Shown here: piece after piece, positions 17,196-26,044 of the stretch
How the letters are laid out: each line of letters starts with the position of its first letter
Position numbering within the stretch: position 1 is the stretch's first letter
Assembly (NCBI GenBank): GCA_009787835.1
Contig: WQSN01000028.1
Coordinates: 1-35,239 of the forward strand
Origin: Treponema sp.
GTDB lineage: Bacteria > Spirochaetota > Spirochaetia > Treponematales > Breznakiellaceae
DNA length: 35,239 bases
Direction of reading: 5' to 3'
Notes under the pieces: generated by a model
What the model saw: only the letters and a program-made list of their open reading frames with translations
Database searches by the model: none
What the model was told of the DNA's origin: nothing
Program-made: the position numbers and the translations under genes

Positions 17196-19817
17196 GTGGC
17201 AAATACTGATACAATCGGTGAATTATCTCAAAAGGAGCCTTTGGGCAGAGTAATTCCCATAGCTATAGAAGATGAAGTAAAAACAGATTATCTCAATTAC
17301 GCAATGTCTGTTATTGTGAGCCGGGCATTGCCGGATGTGCGTGACGGACTTAAACCTGTACACAGGCGGCTGCTTTACTCAATGGATGAGCTTGGGCTTC
17401 GTCCCACAGCGGCGACTAAAAAATGCGCCCGTATTGTCGGCGATACCATGGGTAAATATCACCCGCACGGTGATATGTCGCTTTATGACGCCCTTGTACG
17501 CATGGCTCAGGATTTTTCTCTTCGATACCCTGTGATACACAAACAGGGAAATTTTGGCAATATTGACGGCGACGGTCCCGCGGCCATGCGTTACACTGAA
17601 GCGAAACTGTCTAAAATCGGCGATGAAATGCTTTCGGATCTCCACAAGGAGACAGTGGATTTTATTCCTAATTTTGATGAATCTGAAGTTGAACCATCGA
17701 TTTTACCTTCTGCAATTCCCAATCTCCTGATAAACGGCTCAAGCGGAATTGCTGTAGGCATGGCGACAAATATGGCGCCTCACAACATCGGTGAAATCTG
17801 CAGCGCAGTCTGCGCTTTAATCGATAATCCTGATGCCACAAACGATGACCTGATGCGTTTTGTACAGGGCCCAGACTTCCCCACAGGCGGAGTCATTTTT
17901 GGAAGGCGCGGCATTAAAGATGCATACAGAACGGGCAGGGGCAAACTCCTTGTCCGCGGGAAATTCAATATTGAAACAACCAAGCAGGGAAAAGAAAAAA
18001 TTATCTTTACTGAAATTCCCTATAGCGTAAATAAAGCGCCGCTGCTGGAAAAAATCGGCCAGTTGATGCGTGATAAAGTAATAGACGGTATTGTAAACGC
18101 GAATGATGAATCCGATCGCGAAGAAAATATCCGCATAGTTATTGAACTGAAAAAAGGCGCGATTGTTAAGGTTGTTTTAAATCAGCTTTTTCAGAATACG
18201 CAGCTTCAAACATCATTCAGCATTATCAATCTTGCGCTTGTCGGCGGTAAACCGCAATGCCTCACATTAAAGGAACTTGTTCACTACTTTGTTGAACACC
18301 GCGTCGAAGTGGTAACCCGCCGTACCCGCTACGATTTGCGCAAGGCGGAAGATCGCGCTCATATTCTTGAAGGGCTTTTAATCGCGCTTGCGAATATTGA
18401 CGAGGTTATCGCTGTAATTAAGGCAAGCCGGGATATTGCGACCGCGCGGCTTAAATTACAGGAACGTTTCCTGCTCTCAGAAACCCAATCAGAAGCAATT
18501 GTCGATATGCGCCTGGGCCGCCTTACAAGCCTTGAGGTTGAAAAACTTGAACAGGAGTTAACCGAATTAAAATCACGCATCGCATATTTTAAATCACTAT
18601 TGGCGGATGAGAAGAAACTGCGCGGTGTAATAAAGGATGAGACGCGTGAAATCGCCGAAAAATTCGGCGACAAGAGGCGTACGGAAATTGTTGCCGGCGA
18701 AGTGGAGAATATTAATATCGAGGACCTTATTAAAAAAGAAGAGATGATGATCCTCATTTCTAATCTTGGTTATGTAAAACGCGTCCCGGTTTCAGCGTAC
18801 AGGAATCAGGGCCGCGGAGGAAAAGGCATGCAGAGCGCGAAACTCGCAGAAGATGATTTTGTCGATCAGATTTTTGTCGCTTCTACGCATGAGTATATAA
18901 TGTTCATAACAAGCGCGGGCAAGGCGTACTGGATGAAAGTTCACGAGTTGCCGGAAGGCAGCCGTACAAGCAAAGGATCGCACATAAAGAGCCTGCTCAC
19001 TGTTACACCTAACGAAGACATCTCTGCGATTGTGTCGCTTAAAGACTTCAGCGACAGCGAGTATCTTTTCATGGGAACCGCCCGCGCAGTTGTAAAAAAA
19101 GTAAAAACAAGCGAGTTCGCGAATGCAAAAACGAGGGGTATTGTCGCTATAAATCTTGATGAAGGCGATAAACTGGTAAGCGCCCTTTTAACGAAAGGCA
19201 GCGACGAGGTGTTGCTTATATCGCGCAGAGGACAGGCGTTACGCACACATGAAGATAATATCCGGGCAATGGGACGCTCTTCGCGCGGAATTGCCGGGAT
19301 GAAGCTGTCAAAAAGTGATGAACTGGCAGGTATGCTGCGTGTTGATACCGGAGCGACGGCTGAAAGCGAAGAAAAACAACCGCTTGTGTCCATACCGGCC
19401 GAAAAAATTGAAAAAATGCTCATTATTACAGAATACGGTTACGGAAAGCGCGTAGATTTTAGCGAGTTTTCTTCGCACGGGAGAGGCACCGGAGGTCAGA
19501 AAATATACACTGTAACGGAAAAAACAGGCGATATTGTCGGCTGCGTCAACGTGCTTGATAATGAAGATATAATGTGTATAACAAGCCAGGGCAAATCGCT
19601 CAAACTGAAGGTAAAAGAGATACGTGTAATGGGACGCTCCGCTCAGGGTGTGCGCCTGCTAAGTATTGACAAGCCTGATTTTGTTACAGGGCTGGATCGG
19701 ATTGTAAAAGAAGAAGAGGCCGCTATTGCGGATAATGCTGTGGCCGGGAATGAAACACAGGATGATCTTCCCTTTCGGGATGACAGTGAATCCGGAACCG
19801 CGGAAATGGAGGAATAA
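17196..19817 (+). CDS. gyrA: DNA gyrase subunit A
   Basis: GyrA cuts and rejoins DNA and wraps it to give negative supercoils, in an A2B2 complex with GyrB. The start is GTG 17196 with AAGGA about 7 bp before it. The catalytic tyrosine is Y133 (AAMRYTEAKLS). The winged helix and quinolone region reads KYHPHGDMSLYDALVRMAQ (88-106). Here the position equal to E. coli Ser83 is Met94 and the one after it is Ser95, while Asp98 matches Asp87. The C-terminal beta-pinwheel carries the GyrA box as QGRGGKG, which marks gyrase rather than topoisomerase IV. An acidic tail (about 840-873) follows, as often in GyrA. The length of 873 is normal. It ends 3 bp before the lipoprotein gene. Confidence 0.98.
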   Translation: MANTDTIGELSQKEPLGRVIPIAIEDEVKTDYLNYAMSVIVSRALPDVRDGLKPVHRRLLYSMDELGLRPTAATKKCARIVGDTMGKYHPHGDMSLYDALVRMAQDFSLRYPVIHKQGNFGNIDGDGPAAMRYTEAKLSKIGDEMLSDLHKETVDFIPNFDESEVEPSILPSAIPNLLINGSSGIAVGMATNMAPHNIGEICSAVCALIDNPDATNDDLMRFVQGPDFPTGGVIFGRRGIKDAYRTGRGKLLVRGKFNIETTKQGKEKIIFTEIPYSVNKAPLLEKIGQLMRDKVIDGIVNANDESDREENIRIVIELKKGAIVKVVLNQLFQNTQLQTSFSIINLALVGGKPQCLTLKELVHYFVEHRVEVVTRRTRYDLRKAEDRAHILEGLLIALANIDEVIAVIKASRDIATARLKLQERFLLSETQSEAIVDMRLGRLTSLEVEKLEQELTELKSRIAYFKSLLADEKKLRGVIKDETREIAEKFGDKRRTEIVAGEVENINIEDLIKKEEMMILISNLGYVKRVPVSAYRNQGRGGKGMQSAKLAEDDFVDQIFVASTHEYIMFITSAGKAYWMKVHELPEGSRTSKGSHIKSLLTVTPNEDISAIVSLKDFSDSEYLFMGTARAVVKKVKTSEFANAKTRGIVAINLDEGDKLVSALLTKGSDEVLLISRRGQALRTHEDNIRAMGRSSRGIAGMKLSKSDELAGMLRVDTGATAESEEKQPLVSIPAEKIEKMLIITEYGYGKRVDFSEFSSHGRGTGGQKIYTVTEKTGDIVGCVNVLDNEDIMCITSQGKSLKLKVKEIRVMGRSAQGVRLLSIDKPDFVTGLDRIVKEEEAAIADNAVAGNETQDDLPFRDDSESGTAEMEE

Positions 19818-19820
19818 TTT

Positions 19821-20375
19821 ATGAGAGCGGTATATTTTTTATTTGCGTTAACTACATTGATGATTGGCTGTAAAAGCTCCGCAATCTCCCCGGTAAGCGC
19901 AGACAGCGTCCAGGAAACATCAACAAATGTGCGCGCTGATGATGCCGCAGTCACAAATAATGAAATTTCTGATGATTCCGCCGGCGTATTTTCAAATATT
20001 ACTGGAAAAGAATGGAAACTGATCGATATTCATTTTATTAACAATAATATTAATTTTGATCGCGATACGCTGACAAAGGAAGGAATAGGAGACATTTTTA
20101 CATTGAATTTTGACGCGGGCATGGTCAGCGGAAAAGGAGAGCCAAACCGGTATTCAGCGCCATATTCACTGGGCGACAGGCAAGCCATCAGTATTATGCC
20201 GATGAGATCAACATTGATGGCGTCTATCTTTCCAAATGAAAAACTGAATGAGTATGATTTTTTTATGCTACTAAATAATGTTTATGAATGGAGATTGACA
20301 GATAAAAAACTGGAGCTTTTCTCAAAAGACGCGGACGGCAGTAATGTGCGCCTTGCCTGGACAGCTTCAGACTAA
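19821..20375 (+). CDS. META (HslJ-like) domain lipoprotein
   Basis: A 184-residue predicted lipoprotein. The signal peptide ends in the lipobox LMIGC (C17), so it would be lipid-anchored, in spirochaetes often in the inner or outer membrane. Residues 18-60 are a low-complexity S/A/D linker. The rest resembles a META/HslJ domain: EWKLIDI, FTLNFDAGMVSGKGEPNRYS, SIMPMRSTLMAS and YEWRLTDKKLELFSKDADG. The domain occurs in heat-inducible and motility-linked proteins, but its ligand is not known. GGAGG within the gyrA tail serves as ribosome-binding site. It follows gyrA by 3 bp, so it is probably on the gyrA transcript, although the two functions have no obvious tie. Confidence 0.8.
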   Translation: MRAVYFLFALTTLMIGCKSSAISPVSADSVQETSTNVRADDAAVTNNEISDDSAGVFSNITGKEWKLIDIHFINNNINFDRDTLTKEGIGDIFTLNFDAGMVSGKGEPNRYSAPYSLGDRQAISIMPMRSTLMASIFPNEKLNEYDFFMLLNNVYEWRLTDKKLELFSKDADGSNVRLAWTASD

Positions 20376-20450
20376 GGAAAAAAAACATCCCTTGAAAATT
20401 TAAGTCAAACACAGAATTTCCGGTGTTTTCGCCAGACGCTAATTGTTTTT

Positions 20451-23400
20451 TTACTTCCGTTTTTTTTCTGTCTTTACCGGTTTCATTGTTAGGATATCGA
20501 TTAATTTATCCAGCCGGAAACCTGACTTTTCGCCTGCGTTGAGCAGCACATCATAAATTTCCGCGATTCGGCAAATTCTTTCATCTATTGGCACGTTTAC
20601 AATACTGTCGCTTTCTGCAATGAAGAAAAGAGACGTGTAGAGAAGCGCATCATCGAAACATTCCTTGTTAAACCATGCAATATCATCAAAAATATTAATT
20701 CCTAAAATGCGTCTGAAATCTTCGTTTAGATAATTCTCTTCAATAATACGAGATGCAAATTCGGCGGCGTCTCCTTTCCATTTATAGTTATTTTGGCAAG
20801 AGAGGTTCAGTACAACACGGGCTATGTCCGTTATGCGTGAGGCTTCCTGTTCGTTGGCGCCAAAGCTGCAAAAAATTTCTTTTAATTTGCGGCCAAAGTC
20901 CCAATGATCAAACGCAAGATTAACCGCGTGGCGTCCGTCCGCTTCCTTGCCGATAATCGGGCGAAGAAGGGAAAGCAAACCGAAACCAAGCGATGCCGCG
21001 TAATATAAACGCTTCTTTGTAATATCATGTGTAATACATTTTTTGAAGCTTGATTTATCGTTATCTATTAATGTTTCATTTGATTTCTTCAATCTGCGAA
21101 CAAGCGTTTCAAATTCATCGCAAATAATTTCATTGTTTACTTTTGTAAATTTTTTACTGGTTTTTTCCTTGTCTGTTTTATATGAAACAGGCGTCCATGC
21201 ATCATAAGCACCGTCCGCGCCAGTGATAAAACGTGAAGCTGTTTCAATAAAAGTCTCGGCAGGTTTTTTTAAATAATTTGTGAAGCAATTAACATCTTCA
21301 AAGTCCAGCAGTTTATCGATTATTTCCGGTCTAAAAAATTCCGTAAACCTGTAATAAAGTTCGCCAAGGAAAATATTTTTTATTTCTACCAAAGGATCGC
21401 AAACGCCTCTGCCTCCAAGCTCATGATTCAATCTTGCCCATCGTCCTTTTTCGTTATCCTCAATTTCATAAATGTCCAGGAAAACCTGAGTCTCGTAACC
21501 TTTAAGGCCGACAAAAAATCCGTTTTCACAAATTGCCTTGGAAGAACGGATATACCATAAACCGGATTTTTGTTCACGTAATAATGTAAAGAAGCGATCA
21601 TCTCCGTGGATAGCGAGAGCTTCGCTCAGACTGTCTCTTCGTGAACTGCCGTCCTGCTGAGGGATGGCTGGATCGCTCATTTTTATCCAGCCTGATGTTT
21701 CATAATAGGAGTTATTATAAAAAATCATTGCTCTTTCATCGCGGCCATTAATGAATATCCGGTTGGAATACGCGAACACATTTTCGTTTACAGAGTCATT
21801 GCAATACAAATCAAAAATTCTGAACATAACGCTTCCGGAAAAAAGCGCGCGCCTTTTCATCAGCGGGAAGATTTCACGTTCATGGCGATCAACAAGATAA
21901 CCGTCAGGAAATTCATTGTGGTATGAACGCCGGTACTCCATTCCGTATTTTTCTTCATAACCTTCAATTTGACCATGACCGAACATGGGAAGACCGGGCA
22001 TAGTTACCAGTAATGTGCAAATGCCGAAATATTTATCGCCTTTACCAAATTGCGCGACTGCGGTATCCTCATCAGGATTATTCATAAAGTTGACAAAGCG
22101 TTTTAAAATTTCCGGGTCAAACTCCATAGTGTTTTTTATGGTTGCGCGGTACTTTGAATTTTCCTCATTCTTCAGCATGTTCATAAAAGCGGAGTTATAA
22201 ACGCGGTGCATTCCAAGGGTGCGGACAAAGTATCCTTCCATCATCCAGAAAGCTTCCGCCAGTAGAAGGGTGTTTGGCGCTTCTACCGCGCAGCGATCTA
22301 CCACTTCACGCCAGAATTCATTTGGAATGCGCTGGTTAAATTCTTCGGTAGAAATTGCATGTTCCGCGCGGCTTGCGATTGCGCCGCCGCTTCCCGGCGC
22401 TGGATACCAAAGACGCTGTATATGCCGTTTTGCCAATGTCATTGCGGCGTCAAAACGTACAATCGAGAATTGCTGACATACTCCGATAATTGTGCGGATG
22501 ACAGCTTCACGCGCTTCAGGATTCAGAAAGTCAATCTGCGCGGTATCATTCCATGGCATTGATGTTCCGTCATTGCCATGATATATATAACGCGCTTCGC
22601 CTGAACGATTGTCTGTTCTCTTAAACACGACAGCCGCATCGCTTCGGGAAAAATAATGATCTTCAATCTGAACAGTTATGTCATTGCGGCCTGATAAATT
22701 ATCGCAACTGTAATTATAAGTAGGGAATGGAGGATACGGAAGCTGTAAAAAGCGTTCAGGATGCTCGGTTATCCAGCGGCTGTCGATGCCTGTATGATTG
22801 GGAACCATATCAGAACCAAGCCGGATTCCTCTGCGCATACAACGTTCTCTCAGATTGGTTAACGCGCCCCATCCGCCAAGTTCATCCGCAATATCGTAAT
22901 CATGTAAACTGTAAGCCGAAGCCGCAGCTTCGGGATTACCTGTCCATTGTTTTATTGTTTTACTTGCCTGGCTTCGTTCCCAAACTCCAATCAGCCAAAG
23001 CCCGGTGAAACCACGCCTGGCCAGTTCATTTAATTCTTCATCCGGAATTTGATCAAGCCGGGTTATTTCTCTTTTATATTTCTGTGAAAGCTGATAAAGC
23101 CAGACAAGAGTGCTTTTGGCCATTAATACTGTTCTGGGCATCCAATCCTGATCAGGACTGAATCGCTCATATTCATCAAGACCAGCGAATGACATTACTT
23201 CACTGGGGCCGGGCCCGAAGAAAACAGGCTTGCTTTCTTCCTTGATAATATCCAGCCCCATGAGCAGCCGCGACATAAATTTTGAAATGATAAGCCCCCA
23301 GTTTTTTCGCATATATTCAAGTTGAGCGAGAAGTGAATCCGGGTGAGCCAAGGCAGGCGCGCGCAGAAAGTCCCAAAGATTCATGCCATCAGGACCAAAG

Positions 23401-24059
23401 GCTGGCATTTCTTTTAAATGAGTTTTTAATTCTTCAATAGCTTCCGGATAGACAGTGTAATTGGTCAAATCTCTGTCATCAAATAAAAATTTAAATTGTT
23501 TGAATGCGGGGTTTAAATTTGCCAGCGAAAGAAGCATTGTTTCTTCGATAGAGAGAGCGCGGCAGCTTTCGCCTTCTTCAGTTTTATTCAGGTATTCATC
23601 TATTGTTTCTTTTCCCTTGTACACGGAACGGGGAGGGAACTGCCCGGAAAAAGCGGATAGAAGATCGCTTGTTTTTTCTTTGCCAAGATTACTTTGGAGC
23701 CTGTTCAACGCCGTTTCAAAAACATCACCCTGAACCTGCCGCCGGTAAAGCGCAACAACATAGTGGAGAATTTCATCGATTAGTCCCATTGCGTAAAGTT
23801 CACCGGCTTTTAAAAAACGCTGAGGTTGAGCCGGATCCTGCTTAGAATTGAATCTCGCGGTAAGCTCCCGTGTTTGTTTTACATCAGCAAGGAATACATT
23901 TCCTGTCAGGGAAAAAAGACTGTCATTCAGGTTAAATTCTTTTCGGACATTACGGTCAATATGAAATTCCATCCGGATATTCCGATTTCTTACCCATTCT
24001 ACTGTTTCCGGAGAAAGATACTTTTCCAGATATTTAAGTTGCAGTCTTATTTTTTCCAT
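20451..24059 (-). CDS. Large GH13 (alpha-amylase family) glycoside hydrolase-like protein
   Basis: A ~1,200-residue protein with a GH13 (beta/alpha)8 barrel in the middle; numbers here count from ATG 24083. Region I is DMVPNHTG (about 425-432), region II IVRFDAAM with nucleophile D545, and region III LLLAEAFW with acid/base E610. Region IV reads FMNNPDED, with Asp671 as the likely third acid but Pro in place of the usual His before it. About 350 residues precede the barrel and more than 400 follow it, mostly helical; I do not recognise them. It probably acts on alpha-glucans; malQ nearby fits glucan metabolism. There is no signal peptide, so it is likely cytoplasmic. Start: ATG 24059 has CAGGAG about 9 bp before it; the upstream ATG 24083 has none, so the shorter form is preferred. 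Substrate and subfamily are uncertain. Confidence 0.85.
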   Translation of the reverse strand: MEKIRLQLKYLEKYLSPETVEWVRNRNIRMEFHIDRNVRKEFNLNDSLFSLTGNVFLADVKQTRELTARFNSKQDPAQPQRFLKAGELYAMGLIDEILHYVVALYRRQVQGDVFETALNRLQSNLGKEKTSDLLSAFSGQFPPRSVYKGKETIDEYLNKTEEGESCRALSIEETMLLSLANLNPAFKQFKFLFDDRDLTNYTVYPEAIEELKTHLKEMPAFGPDGMNLWDFLRAPALAHPDSLLAQLEYMRKNWGLIISKFMSRLLMGLDIIKEESKPVFFGPGPSEVMSFAGLDEYERFSPDQDWMPRTVLMAKSTLVWLYQLSQKYKREITRLDQIPDEELNELARRGFTGLWLIGVWERSQASKTIKQWTGNPEAAASAYSLHDYDIADELGGWGALTNLRERCMRRGIRLGSDMVPNHTGIDSRWITEHPERFLQLPYPPFPTYNYSCDNLSGRNDITVQIEDHYFSRSDAAVVFKRTDNRSGEARYIYHGNDGTSMPWNDTAQIDFLNPEAREAVIRTIIGVCQQFSIVRFDAAMTLAKRHIQRLWYPAPGSGGAIASRAEHAISTEEFNQRIPNEFWREVVDRCAVEAPNTLLLAEAFWMMEGYFVRTLGMHRVYNSAFMNMLKNEENSKYRATIKNTMEFDPEILKRFVNFMNNPDEDTAVAQFGKGDKYFGICTLLVTMPGLPMFGHGQIEGYEEKYGMEYRRSYHNEFPDGYLVDRHEREIFPLMKRRALFSGSVMFRIFDLYCNDSVNENVFAYSNRIFINGRDERAMIFYNNSYYETSGWIKMSDPAIPQQDGSSRRDSLSEALAIHGDDRFFTLLREQKSGLWYIRSSKAICENGFFVGLKGYETQVFLDIYEIEDNEKGRWARLNHELGGRGVCDPLVEIKNIFLGELYYRFTEFFRPEIIDKLLDFEDVNCFTNYLKKPAETFIETASRFITGADGAYDAWTPVSYKTDKEKTSKKFTKVNNEIICDEFETLVRRLKKSNETLIDNDKSSFKKCITHDITKKRLYYAASLGFGLLSLLRPIIGKEADGRHAVNLAFDHWDFGRKLKEIFCSFGANEQEASRITDIARVVLNLSCQNNYKWKGDAAEFASRIIEENYLNEDFRRILGINIFDDIAWFNKECFDDALLYTSLFFIAESDSIVNVPIDERICRIAEIYDVLLNAGEKSGFRLDKLIDILTMKPVKTEKKRK

Positions 24060-24150
24060 GGCAGGATACTCCTGTAAATGCAATATTGTTTCAAGTATAC
24101 TATAAAAATTGATTAATTGACAGAAGTTATGTTATATTAGTGTCATATTT

Positions 24151-24564
24151 ATGAATATCAATATTCTGCGACAATCCATCTTCGTTTTTGCAGAAGCTGC
24201 GTTTTCCCGTTCAGGCGGACCAGGCGGGCAAAATGTGAATAAAGTAAATACAAAAGTAACATTAAGGATTCGCCTGAATGATTTAACCGGTCTTTCCGAA
24301 CCAGAATTGGAGCGTGTAAAAATACTTCTGGCGAATCGTATTTCAAATGATGGTGAAATTATAATCACTTCTGACGAAGAACGTTCTCAAAGAATTAATC
24401 TGGAAAGAGCATATTACAGGATGGAAACTTTAATCGCCGCCGCTGCGAGACTTCCTAAACATCGCAGACCTGTAAAGCCAGGTAAAGCCGCAAAAGAAAA
24501 ACGGTTACAGGCAAAGAAGCGGCAAGCGCAGAAAAAAGCAGAGAGGAAAAATTGTTTCACGTGA
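24151..24564 (+). CDS. arfB: Alternative ribosome-rescue factor ArfB (YaeJ-type release factor)
   Basis: A 137-residue release-factor-like hydrolase that frees nascent chains from stalled ribosomes lacking a stop codon. The catalytic GGQ is at 25-27 (RSGGPGGQNVNKVNTKV), which hydrolyses peptidyl-tRNA. A very basic tail (about 105-135, rich in K, R, A and Q) is the part that enters the empty mRNA channel in ArfB. There is no stop-codon recognition domain, which separates it from RF1 and RF2. Its last codons (N-C-F-T-stop) are written inside a perfect parS site, so the C-terminal sequence is constrained by the partition site. It is divergent from the GH13 gene. No clear promoter or Shine-Dalgarno sequence is visible. 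Confidence 0.92.
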   Translation: MNINILRQSIFVFAEAAFSRSGGPGGQNVNKVNTKVTLRIRLNDLTGLSEPELERVKILLANRISNDGEIIITSDEERSQRINLERAYYRMETLIAAAARLPKHRRPVKPGKAAKEKRLQAKKRQAQKKAERKNCFT

Positions 24565-24571
24565 AACAATT
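24550..24571. promoter_or_regulatory. parS centromere site for ParB
   Basis: The 16-bp core TGTTTCACGTGAAACA (24553-24568) is a perfect match to the bacterial parS consensus and sits in a 22-bp perfect palindrome. ParB, encoded at 33784-34749, would bind and spread from it, and ParA (32998-33783) would move it to segregate the chromosome origin. It lies about 12 kb from the gyrB-dnaA region, within the usual origin-proximal zone. It covers the stop codon of arfB (24562-24564). I found no second full match in the window by eye. Confidence 0.93.
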
Positions 24572-24572
24572 G

Positions 24573-24609
24573 AGGTTGTTCCAAAATTAGCCGAGCTTTG
24601 GAACAACCT
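24573..24609 (+). terminator. Stem-loop after arfB, probable terminator
   Basis: A perfect 13-bp stem AGGTTGTTCCAAA / TTTGGAACAACCT with an 11-nt loop lies just after arfB and the parS site. The following TATTAATCAAACTTT is only moderately T-rich, so termination may be incomplete. Confidence 0.5.
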
Positions 24610-24645
24610 TATTAATCAAACTTTATTCCATGGTAAACAGTAAAC

Positions 24646-24674
24646 TTGATAATAATAAAAAATTGTATTATAAT
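24646..24674 (+). promoter_or_regulatory. Promoter of the phosphofructokinase gene
   Basis: TTGATA (24646-24651), exactly 17 bp, then a perfect TATAAT (24669-24674). AAGGAGA follows at 24684-24690, 7 bp before ATG 24698. This is the best promoter and ribosome-binding site pair seen in the window. Confidence 0.75.
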
Positions 24675-24697
24675 TAATTCTACAAGGAGAAGCCGTC

Positions 24698-26029
24698 ATG
24701 GATGAAAAATTAGATTTTACCATAGAGGAACTTGGTAAGAGATCTGTTCAAACGCCGATTAAATTATCAAATGAACGCGGGGATAAAATTCCCAATTATG
24801 TTACCGATGATCATTTTATTCGTCTTTCTACCGCTGTCTCACCAGGACAGCAACAGCCGCTTAAAAAAACTGATATGTTGGAGTGCGCAGGGCCAAGGGA
24901 GTTGATATATTTTACTCCAGCGCATGTGCATGCGGGTATTGTAAGCTGCGGCGGTTTATGCCCTGGAATTAATGATGTAATCAGGGCAATAGTGCGATGC
25001 CTGTGGTATCGTTATGGAGTCAGAAGAATTTCCGGTATTCGTTACGGTTATCTGGGTTTTTTACCTGAATATCAATATGATGTAATACGGCTTGATCCGT
25101 CAACAGTTGATGATATACACAAAACAGGCGGTACTTTTTTAGGAAGCGCCAGAGGCGGAGGCAGAGAGGTTAGCCAGATTGTTGATACAATGGAAAGGCT
25201 AAATCTTAATATGCTATTTACCATCGGCGGAGACGGCACACAGCGCGGCACCATGGAAATTGCAGATGAAATTATTCAAAGAAAACTTAAAATTTCCATG
25301 ATAGGGATTCCTAAAACAGTTGATAATGATTTTGCTTTATTGGACCGTTCTTTTGGTTTTAATACAGCTGTATCCAAAGCGGTAGAGGTAGTTACCGCGG
25401 CTCATATGGAAGCGACATCGGCGTATAACGGTGTCGGGCTTGTTAAGGTAATGGGCAGGGAATCGGGCTTTATCGCGGCGCATACCGCGCTTGCAAGCCA
25501 TGAGGTAAATTTTGTATTAATTCCCGAAGTGCCATTCAATCTGGAAGGTTACAATGGCTTTTTACATCATCTGGAAGAACGGCTTAGAAAACGCCACCAT
25601 TCAGTAATTGTTGTTGCAGAAGGAGCGATGCAGGATCAGATACTAAAAGAGAAAAAGACAGACGCGGGCGGTAATATAAAAATGGCAGATGTCGGAACTT
25701 ATATTCGCAGCAGAATTATAAAACACTTTGAAGACAGGGATATGGAAATAACCTTGAAGTATATCGATCCAAGTTACGCGATACGTTCCGCTGTGGCAGA
25801 TCCCGATGATTCTGTTTACTGTGAACGTTTGGGAAACGCAGCTGTTCACGCGGCAATGGCGGGAAAAACCAAATTGATTATCGGACTTGTGAACAATGAG
25901 TTTGTGCATTTACCCATCCAGTCAGTAATAAAATACCGCAACAAGGTTAACCCTGAAAGCAGTATGTGGCGCGATACATTGGACGCAACTCAACAGCCGC
26001 CTCTTATGGTTAACAGATTCAACGGATAG
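24698..26029 (+). CDS. 6-phosphofructokinase, probably ATP-dependent
   Basis: A 443-residue enzyme that phosphorylates fructose 6-phosphate to fructose 1,6-bisphosphate in glycolysis. Motifs: GGLCPGIND (85-93), [10 protein letters not shown] with G180, PKTVDND with K206 and catalytic D209, and [11 protein letters not shown]. In this family a glycine at the first site (E. coli Gly104) means ATP is the donor, while Asp there means pyrophosphate. The Lys at the second site (E. coli Gly124) combined with Gly at the first is typical of the longer ATP-using clade of trypanosomes, plants and some spirochaetes. So ATP use is expected although annotation pipelines often label such proteins pyrophosphate-dependent. 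A strong promoter and ribosome-binding site precede it; it converges with the TrmH gene 15 bp away. Confidence 0.9.
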   Translation: MDEKLDFTIEELGKRSVQTPIKLSNERGDKIPNYVTDDHFIRLSTAVSPGQQQPLKKTDMLECAGPRELIYFTPAHVHAGIVSCGGLCPGINDVIRAIVRCLWYRYGVRRISGIRYGYLGFLPEYQYDVIRLDPSTVDDIHKTGGTFLGSARGGGREVSQIVDTMERLNLNMLFTIGGDGTQRGTMEIADEIIQRKLKISMIGIPKTVDNDFALLDRSFGFNTAVSKAVEVVTAAHMEATSAYNGVGLVKVMGRESGFIAAHTALASHEVNFVLIPEVPFNLEGYNGFLHHLEERLRKRHHSVIVVAEGAMQDQILKEKKTDAGGNIKMADVGTYIRSRIIKHFEDRDMEITLKYIDPSYAIRSAVADPDDSVYCERLGNAAVHAAMAGKTKLIIGLVNNEFVHLPIQSVIKYRNKVNPESSMWRDTLDATQQPPLMVNRFNG

Positions 26030-26044
26030 GCTTTATCATCTGAT

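Noticed and set aside
18359..18757. 132-codon reverse frame inside gyrA
   Set aside because: It is antisense to a clear gyrA frame and its serine/arginine-rich reading is typical of a shadow frame.
20376..20450. Terminator between the META lipoprotein and GH13 genes
   Set aside because: Only a weak AAACAC/GTGTTT pairing is visible; not enough to support a terminator call.
24117..24138. arfB promoter TTGACA/TATATT
   Set aside because: The boxes are only 10 bp apart, too short for a sigma-70 promoter.
24573..24609. Second partition or regulator site next to parS
   Set aside because: It is a hairpin with an 11-nt loop and no parS consensus; a terminator for arfB explains it better.
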